The notes under the pieces are model-generated. The model searched no databases and was not told the origin of the DNA. It worked only from the letters and a program-made list of their open reading frames with translations. Made by a program: the position numbers and the translations under genes. Below are positions 1 through 7,857 of a DNA stretch of 32,617 nt, piece after piece. The first letter of the stretch is position 1; each line of letters opens with the position of its first letter. The stretch comes from Polyangium fumosum (GTDB lineage Bacteria > Myxococcota_A > Polyangia > Polyangiales > Polyangiaceae), in contig NZ_SSMQ01000099.1 in assembly GCF_005144585.1 (NCBI RefSeq), positions 1 through 32,617 on the forward strand, read 5' to 3'.

Positions 1-653
1 GCGCAGACGTCTGCGCGCGCTTGCTGTCGAAGCTCGATGCGCCCGGCGGCCGGACGAACGCGCGTGCGCGCGGCGCCTGCCACGGCAGCGGGCCGGCGTC
101 CAGACGGGGGTGAGCGAGGTGATACGGTGATTGCATCGTCATCGAAGCCTGAGGCACTCACGACGATAACCTCGTCGGGTTTCCACGACGCCGTCTCGTT
201 CTTGCGGACGTCCTCGACAGCGCCCCTCAACTTCTCGATGTCGAACCGCTTCACCGCGGTCTTGCGGTTTTTACACTCGACCCAGGCGTGGTACGTACTC
301 CAATTTTTTCCAAACTCGCCCACAAACAACGCAACCAGAGCAAGGATAAGGATTCCAGAGCTTGCAGCACTCGGCCATATTTTCGCGACGATGCCCTCCG
401 CTGCATGAGTTACCAAAGCGAACTTGTGCGGCAGAAAAATCGCGGCCATACCGAGCACAAAAAGCAACATCCCGACGACGCGCAACGCATACCAGTACCG
501 CCTGTATCGCTCCCCATGTACATCCACTTCATACGGGCGCGTGGCGACCTCTCCTTTCACGAAATCGCGCTGTACGGTCGTCGTGTAGTGAAGCGCGGAC
601 ACCATCCACGCAGCGAACGCTCGTTCGAGCGCCTGTCCCTTCTTTCTGGACAC
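1..653 (-). CDS. Membrane protein with restriction-endonuclease-like fold (3' end off window)
   Basis: The frame is read from a GTG at 653 preceded by a purine-rich Shine-Dalgarno (AGGGGGGAGA) and stays open to the window edge. An N-terminal amphipathic helix (about residues 4-20) and beta-like stretch lead to RPYEVDVHG (39-47). Two hydrophobic helices follow (about 58-75 and 98-113), then WVECKNRK (124-131) and a helix around RFDIEKL. An acidic residue (D45) followed by E-x-K (E126, K128) is the PD-(D/E)XK signature; here a two-helix membrane hairpin would separate the two halves of the active site. That reading is inference from motifs and family knowledge of Mrr/type IV restriction-like nucleases. 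After about residue 177 (AITV) the reading becomes Arg/Pro-rich, so the true 3' end may lie just beyond or be frameshifted. GC is lower than in the rest of the window, which fits acquired DNA. It lies on the same strand as the nuclease-translocase operon and may belong to the same island. Confidence 0.6.
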   Translation of the reverse strand, partial: MSRKKGQALERAFAAWMVSALHYTTTVQRDFVKGEVATRPYEVDVHGERYRRYWYALRVVGMLLFVLGMAAIFLPHKFALVTHAAEGIVAKIWPSAASSGILILALVALFVGEFGKNWSTYHAWVECKNRKTAVKRFDIEKLRGAVEDVRKNETASWKPDEVIVVSASGFDDDAITVSPRSPPSGRRPAAVAGAARTRVRPAAGRIELRQQARADVC

Positions 654-939
654 GGCTCTCCCCCCTTGGTCGACACGACGCCTCCAAAATCTGTTTGGAT
701 GCCGAGGGGGGCGTCAAGCGCCTACCCACGCTCCGCTTGCTTGGCGTCTTGCAGACTGGACGATGGTCGATCGTTGGAGCGAGGGAGCGAGGTCCGTTGC
801 GAGCTGTCGGTCGAACCGTGGAGGCCGACTCTTCGACTGGATCAATGACGTGTTCCGTCGTTCCCCCGAAGACCACCGCGTGACCTCGTCAGCACCGGAG
901 ATTGGGTCGCCGGCTGAGGCCACTCTCGATGGGGAAGGT

Positions 940-1576
940 TTACGCCCCGCGCGAGGGGCTCACGAAGGGGACGCGGTTGACCTTTGTGAAGATGTACGCT
1001 GAGAAGAACGACTCCTTCCGCGACGCACTCCCCGAGCAGGGGCAGCGCGGGAGTGTCTTCCATTCGTGGGAGGACATGTTCGGCGAGTCGGCCCCGGCGC
1101 GATACAACGGACCATCGTGGACCGAGAACGAAAGGTTTGATTTGATGCGGCTCAAGGATTTCGACAAGTCGCAGAAACTTCTCCTCCAGGTCGTATTTCC
1201 ACGTGTCCGGCATCTTGAAACAGGACCCGAGTACCACCACGTCAGCACGCCGAGGGGCTTGGGACGTCTCCCGGTACGCGTAAAAGCTCAGGTTCGTACC
1301 GGGCCGAGGAACCCCATACACACGAATATCGTTAGTTGTTCGCTGATAGCTGACGAATTGCCCGTCTGCTTGCTTCGTAAAGTGCAGCTCGTCGGATAGG
1401 CGTCGCTCCGCCCACTCGAGTCCCTCGCGAGAACGGGCGCCACCCTCGTATTGGGGGACCCCGTCCCAGAGCAACCCCTTGTGATACGGACCGAGCTTGT
1501 ACAGCGGCTCGTGTGTTCTTCATAGAGCCCGTTGTGCCTCTTCTTCACCGCGTGTATCTTCGAGTGCGCGATTCAT
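940..1576 (-). pseudogene. Unrecognised small protein gene, broken by an in-frame TGA and a frameshift
   Basis: From an ATG at 1576 the frame reads MNRALEDTRGEEEAQRAL, meets a TGA at 1522-1520, then continues in the same frame with protein-like sequence (EPLYKLGPYHKGLLWDG, then DELHFTKQADGQ and DTWKYDLEEKFLRLVEILE) to about 1160. There third-position GC falls, and the neighbouring minus frame takes over (SPNMSSHEWKTLP, FFSAYIFTKVNRVPFVSPS) up to a TAA at 940. A Trp in place of the TGA would give one continuous product of about 210 residues. I do not recognise the family. No good ribosome binding site is visible. The plus strand over 929-1200 also has high third-position GC because its third positions align with those of the minus frame, so the strand of the last third is uncertain. 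It lies downstream of the nuclease-translocase operon on the same strand. It is either a decayed gene or a stretch with sequence errors. Confidence 0.4.
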
Positions 1577-1624
1577 GCGGCGCTGGCTTGGCCAAGGTAC
1601 CAATTATCGCTGGTAATGGTACTG

Positions 1625-1860
1625 TTAACTGAGGTCGTTGATTCTTGCGTCCAGCGTTGGCCACCAAGGTTCCTTCTTGAACCGCTCATCCGGCAGTGCC
1701 TCGCGTACCACGGAGGCAGCCAGCGCAGGAAACAGCGCGACGAACTGCGATGCATCACTGGTGATGTGCGCGATTTGGTAAGTGTGTATCGGAATTGCGC
1801 GCCATAGATAAGGACGAGGTCGCCCTCACGCCATCGGCGCTTGTCCCCGCACGAGCCCAT
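1625..1860 (-). pseudogene. Small unrecognised gene overlapping the translocase 3' end, frameshifted
   Basis: An ATG at 1860, inside the last codons of the translocase gene, opens a frame reading MGSCGDKRRWREGDLVLIYGA. Near 1797 the protein-like, GC3-rich reading moves to the frame IPIHTYQIAHITSDASQF, then FVALFPALAASVVREALP and KEPWWPTLDARINDLS, ending at a TAA at 1627-1625. The second frame is the translocase's own frame beyond its TGA stop. It could therefore also be read as a 66-codon extension after an in-frame TGA, but codons right after that TGA have poor third-position GC, which favours a separate gene with one frameshift. The joined product would have about 77 residues. The family is not recognised. 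The 35-nt overlap with the preceding gene suggests it was the fourth gene of the operon. Confidence 0.4.
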
Positions 1861-3826
1861 GCCCGAGATCGGCGTAGAAGTCCCCCTTCCCCAGAAGCTC
1901 CTCCGCCCCTCCCTGGTCCAGGATGATCCTCGAGTTAACGACCTCCTGTACGCGCAGTGCGACCCTCCCGCCCAGGTTCGCCTTGATCTCTCCGGGCACC
2001 GTCGTGCGGTCGGGCCGCTGCGTCGCCAATACGAGGTGGATCCCGGCCGCGCGAGCCATCGACCCGAGCCGCTTGACCACATCCAAAAATGGCTGCCGCG
2101 TTGCCCTCGATGCAATCAAGTCCTGAAATTCGTCCACAACGACCACCCGCCGCGGCAGTGGTACAGGCGCAGTATCATTGTAGTCGTCGATGCTCTGCAC
2201 CTTCCGGTGCTCGAAGAGCGTGTATCGCTCCTCCATCTCGGCCACGAGGGCGTCGAGCTCCGCGAGAAGTGCCTCCACATCGTAGACGATCGGCCCTGCC
2301 AGGTGCGCGCCGATACCCGCGGCAAGCCCGCCGAACGTGACGCGCTTGGGATCCACCAGCGTGAACTGTATGGCCGCCGGCGGATGAAAGTGACAAAGCC
2401 CGACGATCAGGGCACGCAATAAAACCGATTTGCCGCTCCCCGTTTGTCCCGCTACGAGCAGGTGGCATGAGCTTCCGTCAGCGAGGTCCCCGGCGATCAC
2501 CTCGCCATCGAGCCCCTCCCCGAGCACGAAGCGCCCCGGCCGCTCCCGCAAGAACGCGGCTTTGCGCGCGAGCAGTGTTTCGAGGTCGACCTTGCGCGGC
2601 ACCTTCCGCGGCGCCGTGAAGTATCGCCGTGCCTCCTCCCGCTCGAATCGCACGTTGTACCCGGCGAGGTGATGCTCCACGTCCTGGGCTGCGCGATCGA
2701 GCTGCGCCACACGCTGCCGCGGGCTCGTGACCTCGATGCGCAGGAGCCGCGGCCCAACTGTCTTCCGGCCAAGGCTCGCAATGACCCCTTGTCGCTTGAG
2801 CTGAGACACGATCTGCGTGGCGAGGGCCTCGGCCTCCGCCATGCCCTCGGTGTCGTTCGGCAGAGCACCTATGGGCTCGCGCGGAGGGGGCAAGGTGAGT
2901 CGTCCGGCCGGATCGGGCATGGGGCGAGCTGCGCCCGCAGGCGGCTGATCGCGAGGTTCGAGCGCGTCTCGGTACGTCTCGACACACGCCGGTCGTACAG
3001 GGCACGTCGGGCAGAGATCCCGGCGCGAGGTCGCAGGCGCGTTTTCGGGGCGCTCCGACCAGCTCACCATTTTGCCGAGCAGGGGCAAGAGGGTCCGCTC
3101 CACGATGCCGTCCGCAGCCACCGGCGAGAGCTTCGTCTCGATGAGCCCCGGTTTGAAGCGCAGGATGAGGGGGTCGGCGTCGAGATCGAGCGCGTAGCGC
3201 AAGAGGTAACGATAAAGCGCCACCTGCGCCTGGTCGAGCTCCTGATTGGCCTCGTCCGTGAGCTTGTATTCGACGACGTCGACGGCGCCTCTCGCCCGGC
3301 AATACACGGCATCGATCCGGCCTGAGACACGCACCGGTACTCCGCCGGACGCGTCGAGCACGGCGTCGACCGCGAGCTCGGTGTGTTGAAGGAACGAGCG
3401 CAATGCCTCTGCCGGCCCATGCCCCGTGCCTTCGATTTGTTTCGCCAGGTAACGCGCGAGCTCCCGCAGCGCCTCGGCCAGGTCGTCAATCTCGCCGGGC
3501 ATGCTCGCGGCGCTGGGGTTCGCTTCGAGCTCGTCGACGAGGTGGCCGAGGAGCCAGGCCGAGAGGCCATCTGCCACGCGCTCGCGCGGTGCATGCGGGG
3601 GGAGCGCGCGCACGGGCTCGGGAGGCGCCTCGAGCTCACGCGCGAAACGCTCGGCGATGCGGTGGAAGAGCGCGCCGAGGGACGAGGCGCCGATCGGGAA
3701 AGCGACGGCCTGCCGGCGCGCGCGACCGAGCGCGAAGACGCGCGGGCAACGGAGGGCGTTGCGGATCTCGGTGACCGAGAGTTCGCGGGCGCCGCGCCGG
3801 GGTAGGGGGTCGGGCCTCAGCGCCAT
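1826..3826 (-). CDS. Fused PD-(D/E)XK Fe-S nuclease and FtsK/HerA-type DNA translocase
   Basis: The protein has 666 residues from an ATG at 3826 that overlaps the upstream ATPase gene by 10 nt. Residues 15-290 form a Cas4/AddB/RecB-type nuclease: C27, H55 in LGALFH, D172 in GRIDAVY, E186-Y-K188, Q201VALY, and C272/C275/C281 (CPTC then five residues to C). The four Cys match the Fe-S clamp of Cas4 and AddB. A Pro-rich linker (about 290-325) and a domain resembling the FtsK beta region (330-410) lead to the motor: Walker A GQTGSGKS (460-467), VDPKR (491-495), Walker B VVVVDEFQD (561-569), and ATQRPD (601-606), as in FtsK/SpoIIIE. Family knowledge says such motors pump double-stranded DNA as hexamers. 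A nuclease on the same chain would act like a one-piece NurA-HerA. The C-terminus stops shortly after LLGKGDF, shorter than classical FtsK, with no gamma domain. The partner ATPase and winged-helix gene precede it in the operon. Confidence 0.85.
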   Translation of the reverse strand: MALRPDPLPRRGARELSVTEIRNALRCPRVFALGRARRQAVAFPIGASSLGALFHRIAERFARELEAPPEPVRALPPHAPRERVADGLSAWLLGHLVDELEANPSAASMPGEIDDLAEALRELARYLAKQIEGTGHGPAEALRSFLQHTELAVDAVLDASGGVPVRVSGRIDAVYCRARGAVDVVEYKLTDEANQELDQAQVALYRYLLRYALDLDADPLILRFKPGLIETKLSPVAADGIVERTLLPLLGKMVSWSERPENAPATSRRDLCPTCPVRPACVETYRDALEPRDQPPAGAARPMPDPAGRLTLPPPREPIGALPNDTEGMAEAEALATQIVSQLKRQGVIASLGRKTVGPRLLRIEVTSPRQRVAQLDRAAQDVEHHLAGYNVRFEREEARRYFTAPRKVPRKVDLETLLARKAAFLRERPGRFVLGEGLDGEVIAGDLADGSSCHLLVAGQTGSGKSVLLRALIVGLCHFHPPAAIQFTLVDPKRVTFGGLAAGIGAHLAGPIVYDVEALLAELDALVAEMEERYTLFEHRKVQSIDDYNDTAPVPLPRRVVVVDEFQDLIASRATRQPFLDVVKRLGSMARAAGIHLVLATQRPDRTTVPGEIKANLGGRVALRVQEVVNSRIILDQGGAEELLGKGDFYADLGHGLVRGQAPMA

Positions 3827-5856
3827 GGCTCCTCCAGCGCGACGATCGCGCCGCCGAAGCGCTTGATCGGCAGCTTGGCGAGCTCCTCCATAACGGTTGC
3901 CCGCGTGGCCATGGGATCACACGCGCGCACGTCGCGCACGAGGCGATCGATCGAGGCAACCCGGAGCTTGCGCAGCTCTCGAAGCACCGGACCGTCCGCA
4001 AGGGGCCTCGCTGTTCCGCGCGGGGATGCTTCCTCTGTGCGCTCGCGGGGAGTGGCGGCATTCGGGTCTGGAGGAGGCGGCGGGGGCTCGGGTGGCCGAG
4101 GCGCCGGGGGCGCGGAGACGGGGAACGTTGTCACTCCAAGCAGAGCTTCCACGGGCCCCCATGCCTGGCAGCCGAGGGTTCGCCGGGCCCAATCCATGAC
4201 CGTGTCGTACGGAATGACCTTGCCGGCGTCATCGCTCAGATCCTGGGAACGGGCCGCGCTGAGCAGGCGCTCGACTGCGAGGAGCCGTGCCAGGGCCTCG
4301 CGTTCGAGCGGCAGGAACGAAGCATTGGCTTTCTGCGTGAACACGCCGAGGAGCTTGTGAACTTCTTTCCAGGTCGGCGGGATCACGAACGCTTGCTCGC
4401 GCAAAAGCAAGACCTTGCCCTCATCTGCGAGCGCAATCGCTGCGCGCAGGACCCGGGCGAGGGAGGTATGGTGTGCTTGCTGCACGAAGAGCATGTTGCA
4501 GCCACCGTCGGCCATGCGAATGCGTAGCCCAGGAGCCCCCTCCGTTTCGCCCGTCTCGGCCTTTACCTGCACAACCAAAAGCGCCGCGAGAAGCCCTGCG
4601 CGGATGCTCTCGGCAGCCACGCCTTGGGCCTGCGTCGCGGCTTCGTCGATTCGCCTCCGCGCTTGCCCGAAGAGCTCCTGCCAGGCCACTGCGAGGCGTT
4701 CATCCGGCGAGGTGTGGACGGGCCCCGCCTCCTCTGCTTCGGGCAGCGCTCGACGCTGATACGCCTCACCGCAACCTTGCATGAGCATACGCGGCGTCAT
4801 GCCCGGCGCAGCGAGCCATGCATCGACCTGTCTCGTCGAGAATGGAGACGGAAAGGGCTTGCTTCTCTCCTCCTGGGGCAGCGCGCTTCTCCACCGTTCG
4901 ATGAGCTCCCGCCGCTGCTCGGGGGTCGGGAGCGCGAGGTGCTCGATCTTCTCCTCGAGCCGATCCCGCATGCTGGCGTGGAGGACCGGATGGATGCGCT
5001 GCATCCAGACGGCGTCGAGCGCCATCTGCACGATCACGAGCCCGCGCACCGTGTCGCGCAGCTCGCTCACGAGGCGCGCGTGCCGGATGATCCGGCTCGT
5101 CTTTCCCTCCTCTTCCGCGAGGTTCTCGAGCTGGTCGAACACGAGCACGATAGGCGCGCCGAACGTCGCCACCACGCCGAGCGTGCGCAACGCGAGGATG
5201 AGATCGTCCTCTCGCAGCGCAGCGCGCTCGCCGATGATGTCGAGCTGCGCCTGGCTCGACTCCTCGCCCGAGAGCCACGCGAAGAGCGCGCGCTGGCTCA
5301 GGCGGTCTGCAAAGGGCAGGCGCAGGAGGTGCTCGAGATATCGCGCGGATGTGTCGGGGAAACGATCCTCTGCCTGCGCGACGGCACGCTCGATGATCTC
5401 GCGCTGCGTGTCGGGTGGCTGCCTCGAGCAGTCGTCGATGAACGACAAGGGGAAGCGCGGGCGGCCGCCCTCCAACGTCGCGAGCATGGCCCCTACAATC
5501 ACGTCGATCTGCCGGTGTTGCTGCTGGATCACCGGCTGCCGGAGCGAGCGCAGCGTCGCAGAGAGCACGTGTCGGGGCGACGGATCGACGCCGACCTCGG
5601 GCCGCGTGTGCACGAAGACGGCGCGGGGACCCACCTGCTTCCGCAGTCGTGTGAACAGGTGCGTCTTGCCGATGCCAGCAGGGCCGAGCAGCAGGATCGA
5701 CGTCGAGCGGGCGGCCGTTCCCTCGCGAGCCCCGGCGTCTCGCAGTTGTTCGATGTGCGCGCGCACGAGGGAGCTCGCGCGCTCGTTGATCGAGGGGACA
5801 TCGATGGGAGCGGGATCCCATGCATCCGCGTGGATGGCCTGAAACGGGTTATCCAT
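3817..5856 (-). CDS. AAA/STAND-type ATPase with C-terminal winged-helix-like region
   Basis: The protein has 679 residues from an ATG at 5856 that shares one base with the preceding stop (TGATG), giving translational coupling; a GTG one codon upstream is an alternative start. The N-terminus begins MDNPFQAIHAD. Walker A is GPAGIGKT (58-65). VLVFDQLEN (Walker B, D241, E244) is followed by an arginine-bearing helix region and a helical lid to about residue 370, as in ORC/Cdc6- and STAND-like ATPases. A middle domain (about 415-540, with IPPTWKEVHKLLGVF) is not recognised. Then come a poly-proline linker (582-600) and a terminal segment (615-679) with winged-helix character. It probably couples ATP hydrolysis to loading or controlling the nuclease-translocase whose start codon it overlaps by 10 nt. 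I infer a sensor or loader role from the operon; there is no direct evidence. The ATPase class is firm; the subfamily is unknown. Confidence 0.8.
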   Translation of the reverse strand: MDNPFQAIHADAWDPAPIDVPSINERASSLVRAHIEQLRDAGAREGTAARSTSILLLGPAGIGKTHLFTRLRKQVGPRAVFVHTRPEVGVDPSPRHVLSATLRSLRQPVIQQQHRQIDVIVGAMLATLEGGRPRFPLSFIDDCSRQPPDTQREIIERAVAQAEDRFPDTSARYLEHLLRLPFADRLSQRALFAWLSGEESSQAQLDIIGERAALREDDLILALRTLGVVATFGAPIVLVFDQLENLAEEEGKTSRIIRHARLVSELRDTVRGLVIVQMALDAVWMQRIHPVLHASMRDRLEEKIEHLALPTPEQRRELIERWRSALPQEERSKPFPSPFSTRQVDAWLAAPGMTPRMLMQGCGEAYQRRALPEAEEAGPVHTSPDERLAVAWQELFGQARRRIDEAATQAQGVAAESIRAGLLAALLVVQVKAETGETEGAPGLRIRMADGGCNMLFVQQAHHTSLARVLRAAIALADEGKVLLLREQAFVIPPTWKEVHKLLGVFTQKANASFLPLEREALARLLAVERLLSAARSQDLSDDAGKVIPYDTVMDWARRTLGCQAWGPVEALLGVTTFPVSAPPAPRPPEPPPPPPDPNAATPRERTEEASPRGTARPLADGPVLRELRKLRVASIDRLVRDVRACDPMATRATVMEELAKLPIKRFGGAIVALEEPWR

Positions 5857-6680
5857 CACGGAGAAACACGCCTCGCGTAGGAGAGAACGGTGCCGCGGGG
5901 GCCAGGTGGGCAGAGGGGGACGTCCTCGGGCTTCAGGAACTCGGCGCCGGCCTCCGGCCGCAGCTCGAGCGTCCCATCCTTCACGCCCTCGGCGAGTGCT
6001 TGGTGAATGGCGTCGAGCGGGAGATAGCTGGACAAGGAGCGCACGAGATCCGGGATGCGCACGAGCTTGAGCGCCGGATCTTCGAGGCGGCGCAGGGCCT
6101 CGTCGACGAGAATGGATGGCGCCTCGTCGGGCGTTGCAGCGGAAAAACGAAGCGAGGGCAGGAGAGGTGCGAAGAAAGCCGCGAGATCTTCCTGCAAGAT
6201 CGAGCGTGGCAAGCCCTTCGCCTGAACCTTCTTGAGGGTCTTGACGACCTGCGCGGCCATCTTCGAGAGGTGTGCGATCTCGGTTGGATCGAGCGCACGC
6301 TCGGCGGGCCCGACCAGCACCTCCACCTGGGTTCGCACCACGACGCGCGCCCGTCCTTCGCGGATGAGCTTGGCGAGGGCGGTGTTGATCTCGGCCTTGG
6401 TGCCGCCCTTGACGCGCTTTCCGACGTCCCTGAGTGGAACGCGCGCGCCACCTTGGAGAAGGCTCTCGATCTGCGCCGCGAGGGGAACGCGTATCGTTTT
6501 CGGGCTGCGCTCGAGACCGCGGGCGACGAGTTGTCGCGCGAGCTCCGCGCTGGCTTCCGGGGTGAGCTTGGTCCGCGAAAGGCGTGTGGGAGGCAGAGCC
6601 TTCGCAGCGCGCACCGCGCGCTCGACATCGTCGACGAGCTGCGCATCCACCCGGTCGAGAAGGCTAGTTTTTCGGGGCAC
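5856..6680 (-). CDS. Winged-helix-like protein, first gene of the nuclease-translocase operon
   Basis: I chose the GTG at 6680 (MPRKTSLLDRV, 274 residues); a TTG nine bases upstream would add three residues. The TGA at 5858-5856 overlaps the ATPase start. The protein is soluble, basic and helical, with no Cys pairs and no membrane segment. Residues about 62-125 (QIESLLQ, VPLRDVGKRVKGG, INTALAKLIREGRARVVVR) read as a winged helix: helix-turn-helix then a beta wing. A second similar unit lies around 208-245 (LDAIHQALAEGVKDGTLEL). Such tandem winged-helix proteins usually bind DNA or bridge protein subunits. No Shine-Dalgarno is visible. A TACATT hexamer at 6693-6688 sits 7 nt before the GTG, so a leaderless message is possible, though the matching -35 (TTCCCT) is weak. 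The role is inferred: DNA recognition or an adaptor for the ATPase and nuclease-translocase. The family is not recognised. Confidence 0.7.
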   Translation of the reverse strand: MPRKTSLLDRVDAQLVDDVERAVRAAKALPPTRLSRTKLTPEASAELARQLVARGLERSPKTIRVPLAAQIESLLQGGARVPLRDVGKRVKGGTKAEINTALAKLIREGRARVVVRTQVEVLVGPAERALDPTEIAHLSKMAAQVVKTLKKVQAKGLPRSILQEDLAAFFAPLLPSLRFSAATPDEAPSILVDEALRRLEDPALKLVRIPDLVRSLSSYLPLDAIHQALAEGVKDGTLELRPEAGAEFLKPEDVPLCPPGPRGTVLSYARRVSP

Positions 6681-6731
6681 GTGCTGCAATGTAGACCACG
6701 TTCGCCCGGGGAGGGAAGGTGGAGGTTGGCG

Positions 6732-6751
6732 AGAAAAGCCCTGTTGGGCTT
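6732..6751 (-). terminator. Rho-independent terminator after the integrase remnant
   Basis: On the minus strand AAGCCC-AACA-GGGCTT forms a perfect 6-bp stem with a 4-base loop (6751-6736), followed at once by further T residues to 6734, with C at 6733. It starts two bases after a TGA that closes one frame of the recombinase remnant, and lies about 55 nt upstream of the winged-helix gene start. It would therefore insulate the operon from transcription entering through the integrase. Confidence 0.6.
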
Positions 6752-6752
6752 G

Positions 6753-7045
6753 TCAAGTCCGTTCGTCGGTCCCGGCCTCAACGAAGGGGAGGAGGAGACC
6801 TTTTGGACCGTGACTTGGATTGCGTTTGTCGGGCGGGTCCCCGTGCCAAATCTTTGCCAAATCAAATCCGTGCGAAAAGGCTTCGTTCCCCGAGTCATCC
6901 GAGCAGGCTCGGAGGGGTTTCGTAAACCGTAGGTCTGCGTGGTCGCCAGGTGCTTGTGACCTGCCATCCGCTGGACAACGTGAACAGGGATACCGGCGCG
7001 GAGCGATGAGGTGATCGCGTAGTGTCGGAGACAGTCCCCGGGGTG
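6753..7045 (-). pseudogene. Tyrosine recombinase (phage-type integrase) C-terminal remnant
   Basis: The minus strand from 7045 reads HPGDCLRHYAIT, then GIPVHVVQRMAGHKHLA and TTQTY. These are the box II Arg-His (R codon 7027-7025, H 7024-7022), the GH motif and the catalytic Tyr (6931-6929) of tyrosine recombinases. The Arg-to-His-to-Tyr spacing (23 and 32 residues) equals that of XerD. The core-binding domain and box I Arg are absent: the frame upstream of 7045 has no recombinase character. After the Tyr two frames compete. One reads on past the terminator; the other (RFTKPLRACSDDSG, then KIWHGDPPDKRNP) closes with TGA at 6755-6753 just before the terminator, suggesting a frameshift near 6925. 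It is therefore inactive, but it shows that this segment arrived with an integrative element. No attachment site or tRNA gene is visible next to it. Confidence 0.7.
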
Positions 7046-7284
7046 AGGGTTCGGCGGTGTCCTTCCCGATGTCCTCGGCCGAGCCCGCCACGTCACGAAC
7101 GCACCCGAGGTCGAGGGCGACGGGGAACCGTCCGCGTCGTGCCCGATCCCAGCACGAGGCACCTCCAGGCCTGGACGGGGCTACGGAGCCGCCGTGGAAG
7201 GCGCAAGCTCCTCGTGACGCTCCTGATCAAGTCGCCCTCTCGATGATTCCGAGCGCAGTCCAAGCTCGTTCTCGGCACCCGCGT

Positions 7285-7857
7285 TCAGAAGCGGAACCCG
7301 ACGTTGATATCCACCGTTGGCCCGAAAAGGGAGAACCCGGGGCGTGCCGTCCTCCCGAGGAAGGAAGCGCGGTGATATTGGGCGCCGAGCCCGAGGCCGA
7401 GCAGGACGTGATTGCCCAGCATCCACGTCCACCCGGCGCTCAGCCCCGCCGCGAACGCGGGGCCCCATATCTTCTCCGATGCGACCCTCGAGCGGACCGG
7501 GCCCGCCTGCGTATAGGGTGAAATCCAAAGCCCGCCGGGCGCGCGCCCGAGCGGGTGAAAGAAGACGCGCCCACGCAAGACCATACCGATGACGTCCTCG
7601 TCCGGCGTGCGGTCGCCTCCGCCCAGACCAAGCACGTTTTGCGTAACCGTCCAAGGCCCATAAAGCCCGGCGGTCGCCTGCACCGTGACGTGACAGCCGA
7701 AAACGCGCTGATAACCGGCGTTGACCACGTGCAGCCCGAGGTCCGCGACGACGGCGTTCGGGCGTTCGGCGCACGACGGCTCCTCGGCGTGGGCGGCGCT
7801 GGCGATGAGGAGGACTGCGGCGGGAACGAGCAGATCGAGGGCGGTGCGTCGTCTCAT
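7285..7857 (-). CDS. Small outer-membrane beta-barrel protein
   Basis: From an ATG at 7857 the product has 190 residues: a signal peptide (RRR then LDLLVPAAVLLIASAAHA, cleaved before EEPSC), then alternating hydrophobic strands rich in Gly and aromatic residues. Examples are VVNAGYQRVFGCHVTVQATAGLYG, FHPLGRAPGGLWISPYTQ and MLGNHVLLGLGLGAQYHRA, and the chain ends VGFRF with the terminal Phe expected for barrel assembly. The size and pattern fit DUF3575-like and related eight-strand barrels. I started at this Met because the upstream open reading lacks protein character. It probably sits in the outer membrane with an unknown structural or transport role. It stands alone: the integrase remnant is downstream and an IS fragment diverges upstream. 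Confidence 0.75.
   Translation of the reverse strand: MRRRTALDLLVPAAVLLIASAAHAEEPSCAERPNAVVADLGLHVVNAGYQRVFGCHVTVQATAGLYGPWTVTQNVLGLGGGDRTPDEDVIGMVLRGRVFFHPLGRAPGGLWISPYTQAGPVRSRVASEKIWGPAFAAGLSAGWTWMLGNHVLLGLGLGAQYHRASFLGRTARPGFSLFGPTVDINVGFRF

Noticed and set aside
902..1399. Plus-strand frame (MGKVYAPREGLTKGTRLTF ...) as a gene
   Set aside because: Its third positions coincide with those of a minus-strand frame, so codon bias cannot choose the strand. The minus strand links better with the reading at 1160-1576 and no ribosome binding site precedes the plus start. I keep it as an open alternative only.
1826..3826. Chromosome-segregation FtsK
   Set aside because: It lacks the N-terminal membrane domain and the C-terminal gamma domain, is fused to a nuclease, and sits in an accessory island.
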